A stretch of 64,000 nt of DNA from DASWJZ01 sp963805325 (GCA_963805325.1 CAWDTS010000022.1:186001-250000), one strand, 5' to 3'; positions 1 to 9,638 are shown, counted from the stretch's first letter. Made by a program: numbers and translations. The notes: generated from the sequence alone by a model not told the origin.

Positions 1-1327
1 GCGCATCGCTCGTGGTGCGGCCGCTTCGGCTCAGCGCCGACATGTCGCCTACGAGTTCAAGGAGATCGGCGCGCATCGGCTCGAACTGGTTCTCGTCGAG
101 GTCCTTCTGCAAGGTCTCGAGGCGCTGCTCGACCTCGGTGAACTGCCGCTCGATCGCGGCGGCCATTTCCGTTTCGCGCCGCGCCGCGGCGATGTCGCTC
201 TGGCGGCGCGATTCCTCCATCTCGGCGCGACGGCGCACTTCAGCCTCTTCGGCCTGGCGCCGAGCCTCGGCGAGATCGGCAAGCCGGATCGCCTGCGCTT
301 CCTCTGCCAGCCGCCGACGATCCTCGGCAGCCTCCTCCGCCATACGACGGCGTTCCTCAGCCGCCTCCTCGGCCTGCAGACGAAGCTTCTCGGCGGTCTC
401 TTCCGCCTCCGCGCGCTGCTGGGCCTCAGCCGCCTCCGCCTTGCGCCGTGCTTCGGCGACCTCGGACTGCCGCTTCGCCTCTGCGATCTCCGTCTGCTTG
501 CGCGCTTCCGCAACCTCCGCCTGGCGGCGCGCCTCGGCCGCCTCGGCCAAGCGTTTCGCCTCGGCAAGCTCGGCTTCCCTGCGACGCGCCTCTTCGGCCT
601 CGGCGGCGCGCGCGCTCTGCGCCCGCTCGTTCTGGCGCCGCGCTTCCGCAAGCTCAGCTTCTCGCCGCGCCTCCACGGCTTCGGCATGCCGGCGCGCGTC
701 GGCGCGGATCGCCTGGCGGCGCCGCTCCTCGGCACTCGCCGCCGCCTCAACCTCGGCGCGGCGCGCGTGCGCGGCAGTCTCCTCTGCCTCGGCCAGACGC
801 CGCGATTCCGCGAGTTGCGCGGCGATCGCGTCTTCCTCGTTCTTCGCAGCGTGGATAGCGGCTGGCGATTCGGCCCTGCGCGGAAGTTTCCGCGACAACT
901 CGGAATCAGGCGCGTCCTTTCGCTGCTGAAGGCGCTTGCTCAACGCCTCAAGGCGCGCCTCAAGCCGATCCAGGCTATGGGCGACAAACTCCCGTTCGCC
1001 ATCCGAAGGCTCGGTCTCAACCGTCTCTTTCGGCTGCGGACGCGGCCGCTCAGGGGTGGCCGGCGCGGAGCGACTCTCCCGCTCAATCGCCTCCAGCCCC
1101 TCGGTGAGCTTCTGCACCGCGAGGTCAAGCTCATCGAGCGTGGCGCTCTCCTCATCCGGAGGCGTGCTCGTCGTCTTGCGGGGCGGCGGTGCGAGCTTTC
1201 CGCCATCGTCGAAGCGGGCATCCAACAGTTCGTCGACGCCCGGCTTCGCCGTATCGCCGGCGGCGTCATCGCGCTTTTCGTCAGAGCCCTTGCTCGCCTT
1301 TGCGCCCCAAAAGGATCGCGCAATCAT
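1..1327 (-). CDS. Coiled-coil protein, N-terminal part, possibly PodJ/SEL1-type polar factor (runs off left edge)
   Basis: The minus strand is open from an ATG at 1327 to the window edge, about 442 codons without a stop. A GAGGAG ribosome-binding site sits about 7 bases upstream of the ATG. Residues 1-130 are acidic and Pro/Thr-rich (start MIARSFWGAKASKGS). From about residue 150 to 400 the protein is almost pure Ala/Glu/Arg in heptad-like units such as EARRQAEVAEARKQ, a long coiled coil. The last visible stretch (EVEQRLETLQKDLDE) resembles the segment before the C-terminal domains in PodJ-like, SEL1-repeat, peptidoglycan-binding proteins of Rhizobiales. That family call is inference, because the diagnostic C-terminus lies outside the window. 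Low-complexity composition makes several false frames appear open across this stretch. Confidence 0.7.
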   Translation of the reverse strand, partial: MIARSFWGAKASKGSDEKRDDAAGDTAKPGVDELLDARFDDGGKLAPPPRKTTSTPPDEESATLDELDLAVQKLTEGLEAIERESRSAPATPERPRPQPKETVETEPSDGEREFVAHSLDRLEARLEALSKRLQQRKDAPDSELSRKLPRRAESPAAIHAAKNEEDAIAAQLAESRRLAEAEETAAHARRAEVEAAASAEERRRQAIRADARRHAEAVEARREAELAEARRQNERAQSARAAEAEEARRREAELAEAKRLAEAAEARRQAEVAEARKQTEIAEAKRQSEVAEARRKAEAAEAQQRAEAEETAEKLRLQAEEAAEERRRMAEEAAEDRRRLAEEAQAIRLADLAEARRQAEEAEVRRRAEMEESRRQSDIAAARRETEMAAAIERQFTEVEQRLETLQKDLDENQFEPMRADLLELVGDMSALSRSGRTTSDA

Positions 1328-1527
1328 CTGTGCTCCTCAGCGAACTCCGCGCGGGAATGCGCTTTAGCGGGCACGAATCGCCCCTATTTCCGCCGCAAGG
1401 TGAAGATGATCGTAACGAAGGTAAATAGATGGTTAACCCGCCGACCCCATTTCCGAAAAATTAACCACAACTCTTTATATTTATGACCATCCTGGCCTCG
1501 GCGGAACGGGCCGGGCACCGTTGACAG

Positions 1528-1541
1528 TTACGTTAACGTAA
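1528..1541. promoter_or_regulatory. Operator of the MerR-type regulator (perfect palindrome)
   Basis: TTACGTTAACGTAA is a perfect 14-bp palindrome, beginning one base after a TTGACA -35-like hexamer ends (1521-1526). It closely resembles the operators described for LiuR-type MerR regulators of acyl-CoA catabolism. It lies about 75 bases upstream of the merR gene at 1618, so autoregulation is likely. A related copy is at 2083-2096. Confidence 0.7.
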
Positions 1542-1617
1542 GGTAGCGCCGAACAGGTCCCGCAACCAGAGGGGCACGCTTTGGTATCGGCGCCAACGAG
1601 AGAGCCGGCGGACGCGA

Positions 1618-2052
1618 ATGCAGACCACCTTCACCATCGGAGAGCTCGCAAGCGAGTTCGGCATCACGCTCAGAACCCTGCGCTTCTATGAAGACAAGGG
1701 CCTCATAAAGCCGCATCGCCAGGGGCTTAACCGCATCTATAGTCGGCGGGACAAGGCTCGTATCCGGCTCATCCTGGTTGGCAAGGAGGTCGGCTTCTCG
1801 CTCGGCGAGATCAAGGAAATGCTCGATTCCTACGACCTGAAGGACGCCCGGCCATCGCAGCTCAGGGTGGCACTTTCGCGCTTCGGCAAGCAGATTGCGA
1901 TCCTGCGGCGCAGGAAAGGCGACATCGAGGCGGCGATTCAGGCGCTGCGACACACGATGGCCGTCGTCGAGAGCATGCTGCACGATCGCGAGACGCGTGA
2001 GCGGCTGCCCAGGGAGCTAGTGTCGGAGCCAACGCTTCAGGCGGCGGAATGA
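1618..2052 (+). CDS. MerR family transcriptional regulator of the beta-oxidation locus
   Basis: A 144-residue protein. Residues 5-75 form the MerR winged helix-turn-helix (FTIGELASEFGITLRTLRFYEDKGLI, then the RIYSRRDKARI and LVGKEVGFSLGEI segments). Residues 80-125 are a predicted dimerisation coiled coil. There is no cysteine cluster as in metal-sensing MerR proteins, so an organic or acyl-CoA ligand is more likely. The gene sits between two copies of the same palindromic operator and directly upstream of an acyl-CoA dehydrogenase, which suggests it controls itself and fatty-acid or branched-chain acyl-CoA catabolism, like LiuR. The family is clear from sequence. The ligand and targets are inferred. 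Confidence 0.88.
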   Translation: MQTTFTIGELASEFGITLRTLRFYEDKGLIKPHRQGLNRIYSRRDKARIRLILVGKEVGFSLGEIKEMLDSYDLKDARPSQLRVALSRFGKQIAILRRRKGDIEAAIQALRHTMAVVESMLHDRETRERLPRELVSEPTLQAAE

Positions 2053-2082
2053 AAGCGTTCACGCGGCATTAGCGCGCGACGC

Positions 2083-2096
2083 TCACGTTGGCGTAA
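2083..2096. promoter_or_regulatory. Second MerR-type operator, upstream of acyl-CoA dehydrogenase
   Basis: TCACGTTGGCGTAA matches the palindrome at 1528-1541 in 11 of 14 positions. It ends 14 bases before the ATG of the acyl-CoA dehydrogenase, where a regulator bound to it could block or activate the start of transcription. Confidence 0.55.
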
Positions 2097-2110
2097 CGTC
2101 AGGGTGGAAA

Positions 2111-3907
2111 ATGCCGATCTACAAAGCGCCGGTCGAAAGCGTGCTCTTCCTGCTCCGCGACGTGCTGGGCTACGAGCGTTATTCAAATCTCGCGGGGTTC
2201 TCCGACGCGCCGCTCGATACGGTCGAAGCGATCCTCGGCGCGGCAGCACGCTTCACCGAGGATGTTCTGCAGCCCTTGAACCGCGTCGGCGACATCGAAG
2301 GCTGCCGGCGTAACGACGACGGCTCGGTGACGACGCCGACCGGCTTCAAGGAAGCCTATCGGGAGTTTGCCGAGGCCGGCTGGATCGGTCTCTCGGCCGA
2401 TCCGGACTATGGCGGACAGGGCCTTCCCTACGCGCTCGCCGCGGCGCTGAACGAGTTCACGACGTCCGCCAACATGGCGTTCGGCATGTATCCGGGGCTC
2501 GCACAGGGCGCGATCGCGGCGATCGAGCAGCATGGCTCGGCGGAGCAGAAGGCGCTCTATCTGCCGAAGATCATCTCAGGCGCATGGCTCGGCACGATGA
2601 ATCTGACGGAGCCGCAATGCGGCACCGACCTCGGCCTGATCAGGACGAAGGCGGTCGCCGCCGATGACGGAAGCTATCGGATCACCGGGCAGAAGATCTT
2701 CATCTCCGCCGGCGAGCACGATCTCTCCGAGAACATCGTGCATCTGGTGCTGGCGCGCATCGAAGGCGCACCTGAGGGCACGAAGGGCATCTCGCTCTTC
2801 ATCGTGCCGAAATTCCTGCCCGATGCGAACGGCGATGCCGGGCCGCGCAACGCCGTCTCCTGTGGTTCGCTCGAAAAGAAGATGGGCATCCACGGCAACG
2901 CCACCTGCGTCATGAACTATGACGGCGCGACAGGCTGGCTCGTCGGCGAGCGCGAGAAGGGTCTTCGCGCCATGTTCACGATGATGAACGAGGCGCGGCT
3001 CGGCGTCGGGGTGCAGGGGCTGGCGCTCTCCGAGGTCGCCTACCAGAACGCTGCGCTCTATGCGCGCGAGCGCCGCCAGGGGCGCGCAATCTCTGGCGCC
3101 AAGGAGCCGGACGAGAAGGCCGACCCGATCATCGTGCACCCGGACATCCGCCGCATCCTGATGTCGATCCGCGCCTTCAACGAGGCGGCGCGCGCGCTGG
3201 TTCTGTGGACCGCGCTCAAGGGTGACGTCGCGCATCGTTCCGAGGACGACAAGGACCGGGCCGCGGCAGACGACCAGATGGGCCTGATGACACCTGTCCT
3301 GAAAGGCGTCCTGACCGATACCGGCTTCGCCAATGCCGTGCAGGCGCAGCAGGTTTTCGGCGGCCACGGCTACATCGCCGAGCATGGCATGGAGCAGTTC
3401 GTGCGCGATGCGCGCATCACGATGCTCTACGAGGGCGCCAACGGCATCCAGGCGCTCGACCTCGTCGGCCGCAAGCTGCCAAAGGACGGCGGACGCGCGG
3501 TGATGGCCTTCTTCAACGAGGTCGGCGCGTTCATGAAGGAGAACGAAGCCGACGAAGCGCTGGCGCCCTATCTGAAGCCGCTCAAGCAGGGCCTCGAGCA
3601 TCTGCAGCAGGCGACGATGTGGTTCATGCAGAACGCCATGAAGAAGCCCGACAATGCCGGCGCCGGCTCGACCGACTACCTGCATCTCTTCGGGCTGGTG
3701 GCGCTCGGCTACATGTGGGCGCAGATGGCGAAGGCCGCGAGCGCCAGGCTTCGGAACGGCGCTGACGGAGGCGCCGATTTCTACGAGACGCGCCTGACGC
3801 TCGGGCGCTACTTCATGGAGCGGACGATGCCGGAGACGGCCACGCATTTGGCGCGCATCTCGTCAGGCGCGGAGACGATGATGGCGCTGCCGGCGGAGAT
3901 GTTCTAG
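2111..3907 (+). CDS. Acyl-CoA dehydrogenase (598 aa, FadE/DmdC-like)
   Basis: FAD-dependent alpha,beta-dehydrogenation of an acyl-CoA, first step of beta-oxidation, cytoplasmic. The N-terminal helical region is residues 1-150. The middle flavin-binding segment contains the motif MNLTEPQCGTDLG near residue 160. The C-terminal helical domain includes FGGHGYIAEHGMEQFVRDARI and then MLYEGANGIQALD, where E441 is in the usual place of the catalytic base. The length of about 600 residues with an extra C-terminal domain matches the long ACAD subgroup often annotated as 3-methylmercaptopropionyl-CoA dehydrogenase (DmdC). The real chain specificity cannot be read from sequence. The ATG at 2111 follows AGGGTGG and a MerR-type operator. 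Confidence 0.93.
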   Translation: MPIYKAPVESVLFLLRDVLGYERYSNLAGFSDAPLDTVEAILGAAARFTEDVLQPLNRVGDIEGCRRNDDGSVTTPTGFKEAYREFAEAGWIGLSADPDYGGQGLPYALAAALNEFTTSANMAFGMYPGLAQGAIAAIEQHGSAEQKALYLPKIISGAWLGTMNLTEPQCGTDLGLIRTKAVAADDGSYRITGQKIFISAGEHDLSENIVHLVLARIEGAPEGTKGISLFIVPKFLPDANGDAGPRNAVSCGSLEKKMGIHGNATCVMNYDGATGWLVGEREKGLRAMFTMMNEARLGVGVQGLALSEVAYQNAALYARERRQGRAISGAKEPDEKADPIIVHPDIRRILMSIRAFNEAARALVLWTALKGDVAHRSEDDKDRAAADDQMGLMTPVLKGVLTDTGFANAVQAQQVFGGHGYIAEHGMEQFVRDARITMLYEGANGIQALDLVGRKLPKDGGRAVMAFFNEVGAFMKENEADEALAPYLKPLKQGLEHLQQATMWFMQNAMKKPDNAGAGSTDYLHLFGLVALGYMWAQMAKAASARLRNGADGGADFYETRLTLGRYFMERTMPETATHLARISSGAETMMALPAEMF

Positions 3908-3913
3908 CCGAGA

Positions 3914-4779
3914 TCAGCTCCCCTTCTTCTTGAACGCGCCTTCGATCAGGCTGCGGTGGAAGCCCTGCGGCGGCTCGCCGGTGACGGCGTAGCGATAGAC
4001 CACCGCGGAATAGATTCCGGAGAGCGCAGCGCCGACGAGGATGAGGACCGGGATCACCGCAGCCGTCACCGAGAAGAGCGGAATTGCGAGTGCGGGATGG
4101 CCGTGGTCCTTGAGCGCGATGCCGCCACCGATGCCGACGAACGCCACGACAACGGTCTGACCAGCGAGAGCGCGAATGAGATGCCGGCATTGCCGATCAG
4201 GTTCTCGCCCCACGTCTTCCTGAGCAAGGCGCCGCTCTTCCCGATCGCTTCGAGCGGCCCGACGCCTTCCGCGGCGAGGACGGGAACGACGAGGAAGGTC
4301 GTCACCGTCCACGCGAGCCCGGCGCCCGCTTCGATGAAGCGCCCGAGAATCCCGAGGCGCTCGGCGATCATCCGCAGCACGACTCCGACGGTGGCGGAGA
4401 TAACGGCGTAGCCAAGGATCGTGCCGATCCGGCGCTGCGCGAGCGTAAGCGCCGAGGCGACCGTCGGATCGCCGCCTTCAAGTCGCTCAATCGCCGCGCC
4501 GACCAGCGCGGTGTTGAAGAAGATGATGATGAAATACTGCACCACGTAGAAGACGAAGAGGCCGGCGTAGAAGGAGCCGGGCAACTCATGCGCGCCTTGC
4601 TGGAGCGCCTCAAAGGCGCCGGTCTGGAACGCCAGGCCGGCGAACACTCCGACGACCGCGATCGTGGCGATGCCGGAGAGCAGCGGTAGAACGAGGAGCT
4701 CACCGTCGGAGCAAAGCACGTTCCAGCTCGCCCTGACCAAGAGCAGGCTGCGCTCGAAGCGGGAGATCGGGTCGGACAT
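3914..4779 (-). CDS. DUF6159-like integral membrane protein (one frame break)
   Basis: The N-terminal part (MSDPISRFERSLLLVRASWN, 4779 down to about 4155) and the C-terminal part (GQTVVVAFVGIGGG to the stop at 3914) lie in neighbouring frames. They join near 4150 if one missing base is restored. The merged protein is about 288 residues with four to six membrane helices (LLVLPLLSGIATIAVVGVF, YVVQYFIIIFFNTALVGAA, a VPVLILVGAALSGIY-like segment) and a basic C-terminus ending AFKKKGS. It looks like the conserved proteobacterial DUF6159 family of unknown function. It converges on the acyl-CoA dehydrogenase, 6 bases from its stop, and is unlikely to be part of that operon. Confidence 0.75.
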
Positions 4780-4967
4780 CTGAGAGCTCCCGGCGCTTGG
4801 CTGCGCAAAGCTGCATGCCGCAGAAAGCTCCGCTTCTTGACTGAAAGAATGGTAAAGCGCATCGACGCAGCGAGGGTCGGCGGGGGCTGCATTGCCACCG
4901 CACTTTTCGCGTGGTGAAGAAAGCGTATGTCTGGCGCTCGCGAGGCGGTGCCGCCATCGGAGGAAGC

Positions 4968-6176
4968 ATGTCGGAAGCCTTCATCTATGACGCGGTGAGG
5001 ACGCCGCGGGGGCGGGGAAAAGCCGACGGGGCGCTGCACGAGGTGCCGACGGTCCGGCTCGCCGCGACGGCGCTCAAGGCCATCCGCGACCGCAACGAAC
5101 TCGACACCAGGCTCGTCGACGACGTGATCCTCGGCTGTGTCGATCCGATCGGCGAGGCGGGCGGCGATGTCGCACGCGCGGCGGTGTTCGCGGCCGATTA
5201 CGGCGCGCACGTACCGGGCATGCAGATCAACCGCTTCTGCGCCTCGGGCCTCGATGCGGTGAACATGGCGGCGGCGCAGGTGATGACCGGCTATCACGAC
5301 GTCGTCGTCGCCGGCGGCGTCGAATCGATGTCGCGCGTCGGCATCGGCGCCTCCGGGGGCGCCTGGCCCGTCGATCCGGAAGTCGCGGTGCCCTCCTACT
5401 TCATGCCGCAAGGCGTCTCCGCCGACCTGATCGCCACCAAGTACGGTTTTTCGCGCGACGACGTCGATGCTTACGCCGTCGAAAGCCAGAAGCGCACCGC
5501 CACGTCGTGGAGCGAGGGGCGCTTCGCGAAGTCGATCGTGCCGGTCACCGACATCAACGACCTGATCCTGCTCGACCGCGACGAGCATCCGCGTCCCGAT
5601 ACCAACATGCAGGGACTTGCGGCGCTGAACGCCTCCTTCGAGATCGTCGGGCAGATGGGCGGCTTCGACGCCATCGCCGTACAGGCGCATCCGGAAGTCG
5701 AGAAGGTGAAGCACGTGCATCATGCCGGAAATTCCTCCGGCATCGTCGACGGCGCGGCGGCGGTGCTCGTCGCCAACGCGGCTGGGGGCAAGGCCGCGGG
5801 CCTGAAGCCGCGGGCTAAGGTTCGCGCCTTCGCCAATATCGGCTCCGACCCGGCGCTGATGCTGACCGGGCCGATCGACGTGACGAAGAAGGTGCTTCAG
5901 CGCTCAGGGATGACGCTTGCCGACATCGACCTCGTGGAGATCAACGAGGCGTTTGCCTCGGTGGTGCTGCGCTTCTGCCAAGCCTTCGATCTCGATGCCG
6001 ACAAGGTCAATGTCAACGGCGGCGCCATCGCCATGGGTCATCCGCTCGGCGCGACCGGCGCAATGATTCTGGGCACCGTGCTCGACGAGCTGGAGCGGCG
6101 CGATCTTTCCACCGCGCTCGTGACGCTCTGCATCGGCGCCGGCATGGGCACGGCGACGATCATCGAGCGGGTGTAA
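4968..6176 (+). CDS. Acetyl-CoA C-acyltransferase (thiolase)
   Basis: Thiolytic cleavage of 3-ketoacyl-CoA, or the reverse condensation; the last step of the beta-oxidation cycle. The 402-residue protein has the nucleophilic cysteine in NRFCASGLDAV (C91), the catalytic histidine in AMGHPLGATGA (H358) and the second cysteine in CIGAGMG (C388). The start at 4968 follows GGAGGA; an ATG further upstream in the same frame lacks such a site. It leads a tight cluster with a cupin gene and a FadB-like gene, so a degradative FadA role is more likely than PhaA biosynthesis. Sequence alone does not settle this. Confidence 0.93.
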   Translation: MSEAFIYDAVRTPRGRGKADGALHEVPTVRLAATALKAIRDRNELDTRLVDDVILGCVDPIGEAGGDVARAAVFAADYGAHVPGMQINRFCASGLDAVNMAAAQVMTGYHDVVVAGGVESMSRVGIGASGGAWPVDPEVAVPSYFMPQGVSADLIATKYGFSRDDVDAYAVESQKRTATSWSEGRFAKSIVPVTDINDLILLDRDEHPRPDTNMQGLAALNASFEIVGQMGGFDAIAVQAHPEVEKVKHVHHAGNSSGIVDGAAAVLVANAAGGKAAGLKPRAKVRAFANIGSDPALMLTGPIDVTKKVLQRSGMTLADIDLVEINEAFASVVLRFCQAFDLDADKVNVNGGAIAMGHPLGATGAMILGTVLDELERRDLSTALVTLCIGAGMGTATIIERV

Positions 6177-6181
6177 GCTTC

Positions 6182-6649
6182 ATGCCGAAGATCGACGGTT
6201 CCTCGCTGCCCGAGGACAATTCCTGCGGCTATCCGGCGCCGTTCCACGAGATCGCCAAGGGGCGCTTTCGCAGACGAATCGGCGATGCCGGCGGTCTTAC
6301 CCAATTCGGGGTAAACCTTTGCCGGCTGGAATCCGGCTCCGCCTCCTCGCAGCGCCACTGGCACGAGAGCGAGGAGGAGATGGTTTACATGCTCGACGGG
6401 GAGGTCGTGCTGATCGACGATGACGGCGAGACAACACTTCGCGCGGGCGACGCCGCGACCTTCAAGGCCGGGGTCGCGAACGGCCATCACCTCCTGAACC
6501 GCTCCGGCCGCGACGCACTGTTTCTGGAGATCGGCACGCGCCCCGAAACCGACCGCATCGACTATCCCGATATCGATCTCGTGCTCGAATATGACGGCGA
6601 GGCCGACACCTTCATGCGCCGCGACGGCAAACTCTATCCACCGCGCTGA
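6182..6649 (+). CDS. Cupin domain protein
   Basis: A 155-residue single-domain cupin. The first metal-binding motif is RHWHESEEEMVYMLDGEV (residues about 59-76) and the second is around GVANGHHLLNRS. It begins 5 bases after the thiolase stop and 19 bases before the FadB-like start, so it is almost certainly co-transcribed with them. The metal ligands suggest a small-molecule binding or isomerase/dioxygenase role. No substrate can be assigned. Its position inside a beta-oxidation operon is the main clue to its job. Confidence 0.87.
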   Translation: MPKIDGSSLPEDNSCGYPAPFHEIAKGRFRRRIGDAGGLTQFGVNLCRLESGSASSQRHWHESEEEMVYMLDGEVVLIDDDGETTLRAGDAATFKAGVANGHHLLNRSGRDALFLEIGTRPETDRIDYPDIDLVLEYDGEADTFMRRDGKLYPPR

Positions 6650-6668
6650 CGGGCGCGAAAGGCACGCG

Positions 6669-8874
6669 ATGACCTACGAGAACTTCACTGTCGAGACCGA
6701 CGCCGACGGCATCGCCCTCGTCACCTGGGACATGCCCGACCGCTCGCTCAATGTCTTCACAGAAGAAGCGATGGACGAGCTTGAAGCGATCATCGAGGCG
6801 GTCGCGGCCGATCCGAACACGAAGGGCGCGGTCATTCATTCTGGCAAGAAGGATTTTTCGGGCGGCGCCGACATCACCATGATCCACGGCCTGCTCTCCG
6901 CTTTTCGGGGGGACGCGAAGGCCGGCCAAGCCGCACAGCAGAAGCTGCTCGAAGAATCGAGCCGCATGTCGCGGCTCTACCGGCGGCTCGAAACTTGCGG
7001 CACGCCGTTCGTCGTGTGCGTCCAGGGTGTGTGCATGGGCGGTGCGACCGAGCTTGCGCTCGCCGCGCATGGGCGCGTCATGGCCGACGACAAGACGACG
7101 CGGATGGCGCTGCCTGAAGTGAAGATCGGAATCTTTCCCGGCGCCGGCGGGACGCAGCGCGTGATGCGCATGGCCGACGCGCAGGCGGGGCTCGAATATC
7201 TCCTGAAGGGTTCCGGCGCCGACGCGAAGAAGGCGAAGGCGATGAAGCTCGTCGACGAAGTGGTGCCGCGCGAGAAGCTCGTGGAGACCGCGAAGGCGAT
7301 GCTGAAGGGCGGACTCAAGGCGACGAAGCCTTGGGATCAGAAAGGGTGGAAACCGGAAGGCGCCGCGCGAGTCTTTTCGCCTGCCGGGTTCCAGCTCTGG
7401 CCGGCGGCGAACGCGCTCTATCGCAAGGAGACCTACGACAATTATCCTGGCGCGCGTTATCTGCTGCAGTCCGTGTTCGAGGGCCTGCAGCTTCCGATCG
7501 ACGCGGCGCTGAAGGTCGAGAGCCGCTACTTCGCGCATGTCCTGCAGACGAAGGAAGCGGCGGCGATGATCCGCTCGCTCTTCGTCTCGCTGCAGGAGTT
7601 GAACAAGGGTGCGCGGCGTCCGCCGGCCGAACCGCAGCGCACGGTGAAGAAGCTCGGCGTGCTCGGCGCCGGCTTCATGGGCGCCGGCATTGCCTACGTT
7701 TCGGCGCAGGCCGGCATCGACGTCGTGCTGCTCGATCGCGATATGCCGTCGGCCGAGAAGGGCAAGGCGCATTCGGATTCGCTCACCGACAAGGCGATCA
7801 AGCGCGGCGCGATGAGCGCGGAGGAAAAGACGGCGCTTCTTTCGCGCATCAAACCGACCGCGGATTTTTCCGATCTCAATGGATGCGATCTCGTGATCGA
7901 GGCGGTGTTCGAAGAGCGCGGCGTCAAGGCGGAGGCGACGAAGAGTTCCGCCGGTACATCTTTCCACCGATGCGATCTTCGCGTCGAACACCTCGACGCT
8001 GCCGATCACATCGCTCGCCGAGACCTATACGGACCCGGAAAAATTCATCGGCATCCATTTCTTCTCACCGGTCGACCGCATGATGCTGGTCGAGATCATC
8101 ATGGGAAAGAAGACCGGCGACACCGCGCTCGCGATGGCGCTCGACTATGTGCGGCAGATCAAGAAGACGCCGATCGTCGTCAATGACAGCCGTGGCTTCT
8201 TCGCCAACCGCTGCGTCATGGGGTACATCCTCGAAGGACACGTGATGCTGACGGAGGGCGTGCCGGCGGCGATGATCGAGAATTGCGCGCGCGCCGCCGG
8301 CATGCCCGTCGGGCCTCTTTCCCTGACGGACGAGATCGGTATCGACCTTGCCTGGAAGATCCTGCAGGCGACGAAGAAGGACGCGGGCACCGAGATCCTG
8401 ATCGATCCGCGGCAGGAGAAGCTTCTGGAAGAGATGGTGGTGAAGCGCGAGCGCTTCGGGCGGAAGAATTCCAAGGGCTTCTACGACTATGCCGGCCGCG
8501 AGAAGTCGCTCTGGCCGGGCCTTGCGGAAATCGCGAAGCCGAAGAGCGCCGACGAATTCGATGCGAGCGAATTGAAGGTGCGCCTCCTTGCGACGCAGGC
8601 GCTCGAAGCGTCACGCACTTTTGAAGAAGGCGTCGTTACCGATCCGCGCGAGGCGGATGTCGGCTCGATCCTCGGCTTCGGCTTCGCACCGTTCACCGGC
8701 GGCACGCTTTCCTACATCGACGGCATGGGCACGAAGGAATTCGTTTCGCTGACGGAACGGCTTGCGGAAAAGCTCGGCGAACGCTTCCGCCCCAACAAGC
8801 TCCTGAAGGAAATGGCGGCAAAGGGCGAGACGTTCTACGGGCGCTTCCCGCCGACCCCGAGACAGGCCGCCTGA
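6669..8874 (+). CDS. fadB: 3-hydroxyacyl-CoA dehydrogenase / enoyl-CoA hydratase (FadB/FadJ-like, one frame break)
   Basis: Bifunctional beta-oxidation enzyme. The N-terminal crotonase domain (residues 1-190) carries the oxyanion-hole segment SGGADITMI and CMGGATELALAAHGRV. The NAD-binding domain starts at KKLGVLGAGFMGAG near residue 330, followed by the C-terminal dehydrogenase domains (NDSRGFFANRC, FGRKNSKGFYDY). The frame used up to about 7945 gives way to the next frame by about 7955, consistent with one extra base. The second frame contains SNTSTLPITSLAE and IHFFSPVDRM, the expected continuation. Merged length is about 735 residues, normal for the family. The ATG at 6669 is chosen because the protein then starts at the conserved MTYENF-type N-terminus. 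Confidence 0.88.
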
Positions 8875-8969
8875 CCTATCGTTAGCTGCAAATCAACAGC
8901 GGCTCTTCTTTCTCAGGTTTCAGCGGGTCCAAAAAGGACTATATTCCTGCCCTCGCGGGGGAAAAGCGC

Positions 8970-9638
8970 ATGTGGAGCCACGAGTCCGTTTGGGCCGCGA
9001 TCGACGCGCTTGCCGCACGGCAGGGGCTCAGCCCCTCCGGGCTTGCAAAGCGGGCCGGGCTCGATTCCACCGCCTTCAATCCCTCCAAGCGCCATGGCGC
9101 CGACAAGCGCCCGCGCTGGCCGTCGACGGAATCGATCGCCAAGGTCCTCGCTGCCACCGGCGAGTCGCTCGAAGGCTTCGTCGGGCTCGCGAAATCGAAG
9201 GAACAGAGCCCGCTCCACCCCGTCAATGCGCGAAGCGCGTTTCGAGACGGCTTCCGTCCGGTGCCGTTGCTTGGATTGGCGCAAGCGGGCGCCGGTGGCT
9301 TCTTCGACGACGGCGGCTTTCCTGCCGGCCAGGGCTGGGACGAGATCCCCTTCCCGGGACTGGCGGACGATTCCGCCTATGCGCTGGAGGTCTCCGGCGA
9401 TTCCATGCTGCCGCTCTATCGCGACGGCGACGTCATCATCGTGTCGCCTTCCGCCCGCATCAGCCGCGGCGATCGCGTCGTCGTCAGGACCACCGACGGC
9501 GAGGTAATGGCGAAGATACTGAAGAAGAAGACGCAGAGCGAGATGGAGCTCGCCTCGTTCAACCCGGCGCACAGCGACCGCACGGTCGCGCTCAACGACG
9601 TCGACTGGATGGCGCGTATCCTGTGGGCGAGCCAATAG
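8970..9638 (+). CDS. LexA-like HTH regulator with S24 peptidase domain
   Basis: A 222-residue cI/LexA-type repressor. Residues 5-75 are a helix-turn-helix region (LSPSGLAKRAGLDSTAFN). Residues 125-220 are the S24 self-cleavage domain with the catalytic serine in SGDSMLPLYRDGD (S145) and the general-base lysine in GEVMAKIL (K182). An AQAGAGG stretch near residue 110 could hold the scissile Ala-Gly bond. This type is conserved as a chromosomal gene in Rhizobiales, distinct from the SOS LexA. There are no phage genes nearby. Its targets are unknown. Confidence 0.88.
   Translation: MWSHESVWAAIDALAARQGLSPSGLAKRAGLDSTAFNPSKRHGADKRPRWPSTESIAKVLAATGESLEGFVGLAKSKEQSPLHPVNARSAFRDGFRPVPLLGLAQAGAGGFFDDGGFPAGQGWDEIPFPGLADDSAYALEVSGDSMLPLYRDGDVIIVSPSARISRGDRVVVRTTDGEVMAKILKKKTQSEMELASFNPAHSDRTVALNDVDWMARILWASQ

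Noticed and set aside
12..929. Plus-strand Ser/Arg/Ala-rich frame over the first kilobase
   Set aside because: It is the shadow of the minus-strand coiled-coil gene. It has no ribosome-binding site and consists of low-complexity residues only.
2576..3847. Long minus-strand frame antisense to the acyl-CoA dehydrogenase
   Set aside because: Arg/His/Leu-rich composition typical of antisense reading in high-GC DNA. The plus strand holds a full family match.
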